Source of the DNA: Hydractinia symbiolongicarpus
Taxonomy: Eukaryota > Cnidaria > Hydrozoa > Anthoathecata > Hydractiniidae
Length of the DNA: 64,000 nt
Assembly: GCF_029227915.1 (NCBI RefSeq)
Contig: NC_079883.1
Coordinates: 16,866,001 to 16,930,000 of the forward strand
Direction of reading: 5' to 3'
Every line of letters starts with the position of its first letter. Within the stretch, counting starts at the first letter, position 1. Below are positions 34,401 through 46,400 of this stretch, one piece after another. The translations under genes and the position numbers were made by a program. The notes under the pieces were generated by a model, which had not been told where the DNA came from, did not search any database, and saw nothing but the letters and a program-made list of their open reading frames with translations.

Positions 34401-37400
34401 CATGTATGTAATTTACAGACTTGAACATATAGCTAGAATTTTCATCTTCTCCAGCCTTGGTCATGTTTTGATCCAGAATGAGTCTCGCTGAAATATTTCT
34501 TTGTAATACTTTTTGAAAAAAAATATTAAACTAGCAAGCAAAGTGCGCTGGTCTGTTCATTGCGCAAAATGTGTTGCCAGATTTTTAATATGCGTGCGGG
34601 ATATACGGAATGTGAACATTTTAACCGGTTTATAGCCCCTTTGTTCATTTCAGGCATTTTAAAAGTTTTATCTACTACTGCTTTTAAATCGCATTATCCA
34701 AAGCTGTCATGATTTTCTCATTATCACAAGCCATGTTGTTAAGATCCATTGGGACCATATGCGATCAGTCAGGACTGTGTAAGATTTCGCTACAAAAATT
34801 ATTTGAAAGGTTATATTTTTTCATGCAGGTTTTACCAATTTATCAGTTTCGTTTCATGCGCAGGTTGATAAACACAATTGTTTGATTGAGATAGTTTGTC
34901 TTATACCTCAATCTAATTTCTTTGACAGCTCACTCTGCAGACCCACGTTTTTGTGACAAATCTATTAAACTTCTGACATAATTTTAGAAAAAGAATCCTA
35001 TTCTTCAACAAAAATTCGACAAGTTTTTAAAATCTTTTCCTTTAGATTTTGCAACTTTCGAGAAAATATCCTTGGTGCCCTTTTTGGTTCAACACACACT
35101 GCACACAGCCGACAAACATGGATTTTATGATGATGATAGATCTTTTTTGGAGTACTCAAAAAAAAAAAAATTATAGATTACATAATGGTATTGTAAAAAA
35201 TTACCCAATAGTTGTATTAATAAAATTTTTTACTACCCTCTGTTTGCTATCGCTAGCTGACAATGCACCTTACCTCAAAGTATTATGCTAGTAGCTTGAG
35301 CAAGCCCAGCCCTGTGAATTAACATGTAGCTAGTTAGCTAGCTAATAGGTTTCAGTAACGTAAAATTGTTATTTACTCAACAAATTGCATAACTGCTACC
35401 TTTTTTGAGTATATAAAACCAAATATAATGCATTCTTTCAAATTTTTGTGCCATATTGCTTTGTTTACAAAACAAGACATTCTTCAACTATTAATATTCC
35501 AGCCATTTTAAACATTTTATTTATTTTTGCAGTGAAAAGTTTTTTCTGGTACTCGAGTTAACCCGCCAATATCAGAGACCACTGTTACCTTATATGGTGT
35601 CACATGAGTAGCCGGTTTTAGGATCTTCTTTGTTCCAATGTAAAAAAAAAGGCAGGGGATCCTGGAAACGAAAAAAAAAAAGTTGACCTGATTGGCTAAA
35701 TATTCTGCTAAAAAAGCTTCCATGATTTTAAAGTAACCTCATTGGTTTAAAACTCTGCTGAAATAAACGGATTGATTTAAGAAAAAAATTATAATAATTT
35801 ACCTGTGACTAATTTGATTAAGCATGGCAACTATTTTCTTTCTGTATGAAAAGTCCGGTAAATTGTTTTTTGTTTTTGTTTTTTTAGACTAAACTTTGTC
35901 AGTGTGAAATTGAAGTAATTTTGTCTCCTGATAAGCGAATAAGAAAGATTAAATCGACTTCTGAAACGAATTCCAACATAATTTAGACTTTTCTTTGTTG
36001 TTTCATTATTTTTATTTGAGGGCTTTTATCTGGTCGAAGAAAAAATTGGAATTAAATTGGAATGATTGTAACAAAACTGTGAATACTGCAAAAATATTAT
36101 AAAACGTTTGTGTGTTCTTGCTCTCCTTCAAAGTTATATTTTCACCTTTGTGAAGTCTCATTTTGTTAATTTCGTCAGCAAGTGTTTTTGTGGTTTTTAA
36201 TTAAACGATGGAGATTTTAAAGTTTTGTAAAGCAGAGTTCTCTAAACTTCATAAAGTTGCTGAGTTATTTTCGAACTAACACAATGATTTTAAGCTCAAA
36301 TTTTTGGTAACATAATAAGATCTGGTAACTTTAATGTTTTATATGGCCAGGTTTTAGTCATTTCAGAACAAAATACTTAGTATTTCAGCTTCTTACCGAT
36401 CTCTTATCATCAATATAGAACAAAAGCCAACGATTTGTAAGCTTTATAGGGCTGATTTTTCGTAACTTCAAAACCAGATGATGAGTTTTTGGGCTTTGAA
36501 GGCTATGTTTTTGTCATATTAGGAAGAAATGAAGAAAAGCTTTATAAGACCGTGTTCAGAACAAAACACAGTAGTTTTAAGCTATACACAGGCGAGTTTG
36601 CGATAACACAATACGGAATTTTTAAGCTTTGAACCAGAGATGTTATCTTTGTGTTAGGAAAAAATACTGAGAATTTTAAGATTTATACAATTATGTTTGA
36701 AATTTTAGAATAAGTCACAGGAGATTTCAAGGCTTATATGGCCGTGTTCTGATTTATATACCACAGTTTTTGTCAGAAGAACAATCAACCTACATGTACC
36801 CGTTAGCTTCAAACAATTTAGGCAAAAAATGAAGCTTGTAATCTTATAAATTCTTATATTATAAAAAGAAATGCATGTATGCACCACGTCTAAAAAGTAT
36901 ATACATCCAATTGTTTTTAGCAGAGCATAACATTTGCTTAAAATTATAGGCCTTCACTTATAAAAACTAGTACTAGTTTTACTATTACATTCATTACTAT
37001 TACAAACATTTAATGTGCTTGAAAATAGAGCTTTTTCTTTAAAACAGGCTTTTGCTATTGATGAGTTTAGAACGTCAAATCACAATGTGAAAAATAAAAA
37101 GGTCAACCAATCATGCAGCGTAATTTAATTTTTTTAAATAATAGAACATGAAAAAAATAAATAGTATTGTAACACGCTCTTGTAATAAGTTGTAAATAGA
37201 TTTTTTGCTATGATTTAAACAAAAGGTTTAGTAACATGTTTCAACAAAATTCATACAGAAGTTACATAATATGCCATCCATCAATTTCCCTTCATCATCT
37301 ACTTTTTAACCCATATATAAATATTTTACGTTTTTAAACCCACAATCTGTACTGTCTGCTCGATGACATCAATGAACAGCTGGTTTTACAGAAAATAACG

Positions 37401-40400
37401 CAGTGTTTGGTGCTGATGAAAACTGCTCTGTTTGTTCATACATTTTTTAAAACGAAGATGAGATGAGACAATAAAATTATTTTAAAGGGGCTACAAACAG
37501 GTTAAAATGCTCACATTCCGTATATCCTGCGCACATATTAAAAATCTGGCAAACGCGTTTTGCGCAAGGAACAGACCAGTGCACTTTGCTCGCTAGTTCA
37601 ATATTTATTTTGCAAAGCATATTATAAAGAAATATTTCAGACTCATTCTGGATGATAACATGACCAAGGCTGGAGAAGTTAAAAATTCAAGATATATCTC
37701 TATGTTGGATTCTGTAAATTACATACATGCCGGAAAAAAAACCAGTTTGTTTTTCGCCGCCATCAGCTTGATTTTCGTATAAGTCACTAAAGTCGAAAAC
37801 CAACAGCCGATCTGTAGCCCCTTCAATGTCAATTTGATGAAATCGAAGTAAGTAATTTGAAGAATAGAAAGCATGGTTCAATTTTATTTGAACCTTATTT
37901 CGGCTATCAAAGACTCGCTAGCTCATAACCTTTGGTTCACGTGTTTAGGGCTCACAAGTTTAAACGACCCCCACTTATCTCCGAAATGAAGAAAGTGCAG
38001 GACGAATAAAAAATAAAGTAACAAAAATAAAAGTTGCAACCTCATGCCACAATCCTTAAAAAAGAGCAAACCCTGGGACTGCTAACAACATTGCTTATAA
38101 TATACTAGTATTTAATGATAAAAACCATTAAGATGTGGGTAAAAATTTTCAGCTTTACTGGTAACTTTAATTATCTACATATAATCATTGAACAGTGGTA
38201 TTGGTAGTCCTTTTCTCTTACTACCAATTTTAATAGTAAAAAATATTGGTATTATAGGTTGTTTCCATTTTACCGCAAACCCCCACATTTGGTAAAAATC
38301 TAAACTCTGCCTATTCCCATAATTTTGAGAAGTTTAATATTTTGCACTCCAAATATTGAGAATTACACTTTAAATTGGAAAGATGATGTTTATACCCCTC
38401 CTGTTTCAAATTTGAAATTAAAATTTTATAAGAAGTACATGTTATGAATTGCTTGTAAAAAATTGAGAGAAGTTGCAGAGGTGCGTTAAATTAACATACA
38501 TATACACACAAAAACCCTTCGAAGAGAAGGTAAATCTTTTTTAAGGGACCTTCTTTTCAACTTAAGAAACAGTTACAAATACCACATGTGCCAACAACAC
38601 TTACCAGGACTGAAAAAAAACGATTGATATCTGGCCACGAACACCACCACATTACTTCGCCATTTTGAAAATGGATAGGTCGAAAATAAAATAATTATTT
38701 CGTTGTCATTTGCATAAATTATCCGAATACATTAGTTTGTAAACAAACATGGCCGAATCACGCACGAAAAAACTTTCGCTTTCGCTTTTATTAGAAGAAA
38801 GTGATGATCATTACGATAGTGACTCAGATGAAGATTACATTTCTTACCAGCAATATTAAATACAACAGCAGAAAGGCAACCTGGAAACCCCATTCTTAAT
38901 TATTTTGAGATTGTAATACCGAAGTATTCTGATGTAGTGTTCAAGTCACACTTTCGGATACGTCGGGAATCTTGTGAAATACTTGCCAACAAACTAGGAA
39001 CATTATTCCATTTAATCCAGCAATAGAACGGCAGAAGACCTATGGTCGATTTAAGGAAACAGATTTGCGTATTTTTATGGTTCAGTGCCAGTAAAGAGCC
39101 GTACTGTAGATTGAAAGAAACATTTGATGGATTCAAAACAATGAAAGGACTGGAAAATGTAATCGGTGCAATTGATAGTTCTCATATACCGATAAGTGGC
39201 AGAGAGGAAGATCCCGAAGTTTACATTAACAGAAAACAATTTCCATCTATTATCTATCATTTTTGTAGTTATATACTGGCCATGTGCACACTTCATAATT
39301 TTTGTTTAAATGAAGATATACGTCTCTGCGAAGACAACTTCATAGATTTCTATGTTGATTCCCAGGAAGAAATAAATCATTTTGTGTGCTATGGTTCTTC
39401 ATCAGCAGATGCAGAAAGGAAAAGAAAAGACATTGTCAAATTGTTAATGTGATTTGTAACTTAATATTTCAACTAATTAAAAATTATAATTTATCAATTA
39501 ACTGTTTAAATATAGCCATTTTTTCATTGTGCATTTCTTCTTTCTTTAGTACTTTCCGACGCTCCCGTTCTTCTTTTTTTCTTTATAAGATTGAAGTCAC
39601 ATCAAGATGGATTGTGCAACTAACTCTGTATCATCAAAATCCATATCAGCTTTGTCGTTGTCGACAGAGAGTGTCCATTTGGAAATAGTGTTTCCCTCTC
39701 CTGATGAGCTTACAGTGATGGCAGGGGTGACGTTTGGTTTATTTCCGAGAATGTGATTCAACTCATTATAATAAACACATGTTTTTCGATCATTTCCTGA
39801 TTGGCGATTATGACCAACGGTTTTTTTATATTGTTTTATATTGTTTCACCATTGTTCTGATGGAAAGTCTTCCACATATCCCTTCGCTTTCATTTCAATC
39901 ACTATTTCATTTGCTATGATTTGCCATACTTGCTTTTGTTTAGAACGAACGTTACCAAATTTTTCTTCATGTTTTTGATAAATACTTATCAGTGCCTTGT
40001 TTAGATCTGCATTCCAATGAAATTGGAATACCTCTTTTTCATTATTTTTGGGTTGTTTTGAAGCACTTGGTACTTCATGCTTGTTTGTAGGAGGGAGGAA
40101 GGTCGAACTCCTTTTTTTACCTTTGTTCTTTTTTATTGTTGCTGTGGATGTTATAGCAGGCAGCAATTTCAGCTTCAATGGCGGTATCCGCGTTCTTTCT
40201 TCTTCTAAATTCCAGTTTTTAAATATACTTTTATCAATTGTTGAAAATTCTTCATCATCATCGTTCATATTCACTTTTTTATTATTGACAAAAAAAGTGC
40301 ACATGTATTTGTTTTGATTTGATTGCCACACTGTTTGTTTATATAATGTATTAATTATGTTACTACGCAACAAGCATAATTTTAAAATAATTATTTTAAA

Positions 40401-43400
40401 TATGGTAACTTTTGCGAATAAATTACTACATTTGCCGCGTTTTATCAGAATAAAATGGCAGAAAGTTGGTAGTCGCAGCATGAAGGTTTACACTGGAAGT
40501 CCAGGTTAGTTTAGCTATGAGTGCCACCACTACTACGTTTGCCTTGCTTCCCGAGGAAGGCAAAGAAATTCTGATACAAGTACCACATAAGACTGAAAAA
40601 AATGAAAAATTTCTGAAAATGGTGGGATTTGTGGTATTTGTAGCCAGATATTTTGTTGAAAAAAATGGGCCCGAAGCAAAATACAAAGTTGTGTGCAAAG
40701 TAAAATCCAAAATTCTATGCTGCATTCCAGCATGGTTAGTAAAATAGCTGCCATTATCATTACAATTAAAAATATCACTTTAAAAACAAATTACCTTTCC
40801 ACATTCTAACAACTGTACTTTTTAAAGTGTCCAATAGCAATATCCTATTAAATGAATCTGTAACAACAGCTAAATACCCAATAGGTGCTACAGTGATACT
40901 TTCAGCATGACGAAGAGAATCTTGCAAGCATACTCTAATGGAAAATTAGATTTGTACATTCTTGACATAACAAATTTTCAAGATGACATACTTAAATTAA
41001 AAAAGAGGGCAGGTTTAAAATTCAAACATAGGTAATAATGCAAAAAACTCACGTGTTGCTCAGTTTTGTTCCTTTCTCAACTTTTGGTTTAACATTATGA
41101 GATGTTGTTTGCTCCTGCTGAGTAACTCCAAACCAACCTCTAAAAGGTTAAATTTACTGAAAGAACGTTGAAAAAAAAGTGCTGGTGACAGATATTTACG
41201 TTAAATGTCTCTATATTAACTACCATAAAGAGTTGATGCTGCTCTTCTATTTAAATTTATACCCAGACAAAAATAACGAAACACATACTTTCTTTACAGT
41301 TTTTGTTTAAAACCAATGTGAACAAAACTTTATTTTATGTGGTCATGTCGAAGCACAGCTATATTCGTTCTCAAAGTCAGCGGGCAAAAAGGACTGGGTT
41401 AAAAATTAATATGCATAATTATGTGTTTGACATCAGTGGTCATATACTTAACACTGAAAAGGAAAAAACGTATTAAACCCCCTGGAAATAATCGGGTGCC
41501 TCTACTTCTTCTCGTTGTCCCAAAGGAGAGAGTTAAAGTTCCTTGGAGTGACTTGACTAATTGTTAGAATGGCGGTTGCAAGTAAAAAGTTTAATGTTAG
41601 CGAGAGCAGAGCAAAAATGGGGTACCTTGTTTTTACGACTCTAAAGAAGACGACGGTGAGATAGTATTCCTTAGAAGTACCTCAGGCAAAAGTTTCTAGG
41701 GTCGATTGTTCTTAGAGAGGAGAGAAAGAACAATGAATTTATTACGTTTTTTTTTGTTTTTTATTATGATTTTATACGTTTGTATTTTAACGAATTTCTA
41801 TAATAACGGCTCTAGAAGGTCTCACAATTGGAGCAATTTTTTTTACAAATTGCCGTTGTTTTTTTGGACACTCTCTCTACTTCCACCAGCTGCATGCCAA
41901 CCATTTTCCGGATAATATAGTGAAGATACCCAAACAATATTTCCTCCTTCACAGGCTTAGCAACAAATCGTTTTGTAGGCTTCGAATAGGAAATTTCAAA
42001 TAACGGCTTCACTGTGCCCTCCTGGTCTATTTGAACTTTCTACACACGAAGCCATGTTTCTCGTTTGACCTGAAATCTTTACGCACTCATTTAGTACAAA
42101 TTCAAGTGAGAACCCCGTTTACACACTAGAATTTTTAAGATATTGTTCTTCTAGGATGGAAACTCAGTGGGAACCAAGTTACTTGCTTTAGAACATAATA
42201 AGTAGGGTATATCTTGTAAAATTTTTTTTCTAATTTACATATGTATAAGTTCACTTGATTCTTTATGTTTATTATACACTATTTATACAAAAAATTTTTC
42301 ACAGATGTACAAGGCCCTTTCGGATGCATCCATTTGAAAGATGAGCCAAATGTTATAAATTATTCATTCGAAAGCAACTCTTCATTAAGACGGGGTAAAT
42401 CTTGTATTGGTTTTTAAAGAAATCATTCATTTCATTCATTTATTTACTGAAACTCATGAAATAATTCGGGTCTTGTTACGTTGAATATATGACCACTGAC
42501 GTTAGTGAAAACATATTATGAAAGCCTCGTTTTTGTGTGCCATGGTATTTCAATATGGGGACTGAAATTAGCACGAGAGAGAAGCTTCGAAAATGAGACA
42601 AAAAACAAATGTAAATGTAAACAAGTAAAACTTACACAAATGTAAGTTTTACTTGTAAAGTTTTAACCTGAAATTTATAAGTAGTAAGACATATTCTTGA
42701 TGGTAATATTAAAATTAAGCAGTCCCTACCTTAAGTAAACACACTGCTCCTCCCAAAAAAAGGGCATGTCTTAAATTTAAAATGAGCCACACTCTCAATT
42801 TAGATCCACTGGTAAATATATAATTTTATATCCATTCAAATTTTGACTTTGACCCTGTTTTTTATATCGGAAGGAGATCTTATTATTATCGAAACTGCAA
42901 TATATACTTGCTTTAAAGATAATTCTTTCCTATATATACGGAGGGCAACACTCAAGGGCTTAAAATATGCTGATATCAGCAGCAAAAATCTGAAAATCAG
43001 AAGACAGAACCATGTTTTTTTAAAATTACGAAGGGTTCCTTGACGTTGTCCATCGTATTGGGTAGCGCTGAAACTTGTGAACACGACACAACTTAACTTC
43101 CAGTTGGAAGCTGAGGAATCATGACTTGAAACTGAACACAATGCAAAAAAAAATCATGAGTAGTGCGAGGGAAAAAGAAGTTTTGAACTATTTTTTTTAA
43201 TTGGATTTACAAGAATTTGAGGCACCCCCCAATGAGAATTAAAGAACAGAAACCCCTTTCTGATGTCTGATGATGAGGGATGGTCGCATCCAAATAATAT
43301 TTATTTTGTGATTTTGAGCTTCCTAGTACCATTCCAGCACTCGAGGGGCACCTTTGTTACTAAATAATAAAGTGATAAAGTACAAGTAGCTATAAACATA

Positions 43401-46400
43401 TGTTTATGCAGCTAGCTACATAAAAGATTTTTTAAAGTATTATCATTTTAAATGTTGTCATGACAAACAGAAACCTATTTTTCATAAATAAATTTCTGCA
43501 AATGTTCAGGTTTCTTTTATCGAACAGAAACCTATTTTTTATAAATAAATATTTGTAGATTTTCAGGCTTCTTTTATGAAATAACAAAATTTGGGAAACT
43601 ATAGCAAGAAGTGATATTTACTTGTAGTGGGAGGACCTGAAGTCTCAGACCTGGTTAAGGCGGTAAACTGTGTCACACGTAGGGCACTTGGTATATAATG
43701 TGTCAGAAATACAGTGGAGCGCTTATAGCAATACAGTATTAAAGCAAATAGTTACTGTTGTTTAGCATTTTTCATTTTGCAGAAAAAAGTTCCTGTGGAT
43801 ATTTAAAAATTAATTGTGAGTGGCATCAGGTTGAGCGATTAGTGCAAGTAACCATGTTGCAGAACCAGCTGGACACAAAAATAACTCTCTAACAACTTCG
43901 TATTTATATGGCATAAAATTTAGATTAAATATTTAGCTCTGTACTTTAGAAGGACATTTCCACTTTCTCTGGGCTGGATAAGGTATTTTGGTCCTAAACC
44001 TAGGACACATTTTATCTGTCTGACTTATTTTAATCCTGAGAAACACTTTTAATGTTTTCTGTACATGTAGATTGTCAAAATTGATATGCTGTCAAAAATT
44101 TTTTTTGGGTTCATTTCATCAAACTGTTCTTAAAACATATAGTATTTCAAGTCATTATTTCAATTTTTACTGAAGTTATAGGCATAGTTTTTCATACCGC
44201 TGACAAAATTTGGTTTGAAATTATTTTATAATATTTTGAAAAAAACTTTTACTCTTTATGTGTTTTTATTTTCATGGAAAAAAGTTGTTGCAGACCTTCT
44301 TTGGCAATAGGGTAAGGACGAAGGATTTACACAGTATGTGGGACATTGGTTTTAAACCTAAAAAAATTCAGCAAGAAATTTAATTATAAATCGCAAAAGT
44401 TTATCTTAAAAATTTAATTTAATTTTAAATAATGCAAAATTAATCCTTATGAAAATGCTTCTGATGTTCATATGGGGTAACTTGATGAACAATGGGATTT
44501 CTTGCAGGTGTTCTCAAATATGTGTAATATAAGGCAAAAACTGTGCAACTTTCCTCTTAAGTTTTGACTTTTGACCCAGCTAGAACTCTCATACTTAGTC
44601 TAGCTAGCTATAGCGAAAAAGTTTACCGTCATTCTTCTAATTTAATCCGTCCTCTAATTAGTACGAATTAATTATTTTGGCAAAATGAAATAATTTATTT
44701 AACTCTAATTATTAGTACGAGTCCATAATTACTAATTTCAGATTTTCCTCTAATTTAGTACGATAAAGGTCAAATTTTCTTCTAATTATAGTACGAATAG
44801 TAAAAAACACGTAATTTTTTTTGTTTCAAACTTCCTTTTTTAAAAAAACATGAAAAATTTTAATCTAATTTACAAAGTAAATGGATCGTCTTCAGTATCG
44901 TCACTGTCTAGGATGGTTTTAGCTTTTTCCATGCATTTTGAATAAAATTCCCCACTTCGGACTTTCGAAGGATCTGTGGTAGTTATTCCGCATACATCAA
45001 AGGATTTCATTATCATATCCTTGTCATCTGAAATAATTTGGAATGCCTTTTCAACCCAATCCACCATGTCCTGTCTGGTTGGCGGAGGTAGCTTATAATT
45101 GCTAGGTGTAGGTGTGGGCATCTTCTCGACTGCTTTGTTGACATGCTCGACCCAACATTTTCGTAGAATTGCTTTAAATGGTTTGTTAATACATACATCC
45201 ATTGGCTGACACTTTGAAGTACAACCGGCTGGGATCATTAAGGCATCTGATTTGTTTTCGTTCAGCTTACTCGCCACAGTGTCTGTCTTGTGAGCAGAAA
45301 AGGCATCATAGGTTAACAGGGAGTTTTCCAATCCGAGCTCTTTGTTGATTTTCTTCACATATTTGACCCATATCTCATCCAGCCAAACAATCATGAGATC
45401 TTCATCCATCCATGCTTTCTCTTGCGTTTTTACGACAAACCCTTCAGGAACACGCAATTTTCCAATAGTTCTTTCAGTCTTCCCTTTAAAAATCAGCATC
45501 TGCGGTAGCAAAGTACCGTCAGCAGCAGCTGAAAGAACGATGGTGATATGTTTCTTGTCATTCCCTGACGTTCGAACAACACATTCTCTGCTACCGATCT
45601 TACAGATGCTCTTTGTTGGGACCATATCGAAAAAAGCTGGAGTTTCATCCATATTTCCCACCAATGATCTGGATATTTCCCAATTCTCATGAAACGACCG
45701 GCATCTGCATAAAACTTCGAAATCGATCCAATACCATTGCAAAAAGAATTTACTGTTCCTTGTTGCATCAGAGGTTATCATATTTACAGATGGAAGCAAT
45801 GGAAAGCTGAAATAGGATCAATTTTAACGAGCGAACCAGAAGTGAGACCGGGTGCTTTGGTTGAAGATAAATATTCCATTGCTGTATTAGATAATGGACA
45901 AACAATCGGACATGTGCCTAAATTTCTCTCGCAACTGATATTCTTTTTTCTTAAATACGAAGGAACGTTATCAATAAAGGTAACAGGAGAGCGAAGATTC
46001 TCATTCGATCTTCCACAAGGAGGTATGGGGATACCAGCTGATTTCGTCTTCAAAACAGTCGATGCAAAACTTCACAATCAAATGAGAGAGAAAGTTCTCA
46101 AGGAACTGGAAAACTTTGAAGGGAGAAGAAAAGTTTGTATAAATAAGAGTTTAAAAAATAAAGAAAAAAAAATAAAAAGTACCAAAAAGTGTGTTTTCAA
46201 TTTTTCAACCCCTAATTTAATACGATTTGATTCCTATTTTACTCTAATTATTAGTACGACAATCAACTTCAATTTCCAAGGTATTTTATTTCCTCTTATT
46301 ATTAGTACGACTCCTTCAAAATAATTATTTTTACCAGAGGATTAAATTAGAAGAATGACGGTAATATTCAAATTTGACCCATTTGACCTAATATTAAGTA

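Larger units (their letters stand above)
27628..40794 (-). other. RAB3GAP2: 13.2-kb RAB3GAP2 intron
   Basis: Contains the Penelope-like element, the packaging-ATPase element, the MITE pair and the second Harbinger relic listed separately. In 27628-28180, 30300-30680, 34650-37480 and 37830-38740 I see AT-rich sequence only, with a degenerate GGTATTGGTA-type stretch at 38090-38290. The plus-strand frame 40517-40747 is open but unrecognised. Confidence 0.8.
44626..46361. mobile_element. pogo/Tigger-like DNA transposon, 1736 bp
   Basis: Terminal inverted repeats start CCGTCATTCTTCTAATTTAA (left) and are matched at the right end (46338-46361). Flanking TA at 44624-44625 and 46362-46363 is the Tc1/mariner-type duplication. 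Inside are a minus-strand DDE transposase C-terminal part and a plus-strand HIRAN-like frame, overlapping at their 5' ends. Subterminal arrays of TCTAATTATTAGTACGA-like units lie on both sides. Located in the 41140-46821 intron. Confidence 0.9.

Noticed and set aside
38600-40480. Terminal inverted repeats for the second Harbinger relic
   Set aside because: Only AT-rich AATAATTATT similarity was found at the two sides, which is not significant.
40517-40747. Plus-strand 76-codon open frame next to the exon at 40795
   Set aside because: No recognisable domain, antisense to the host gene, and no splice or promoter evidence; probably chance or transposon debris.
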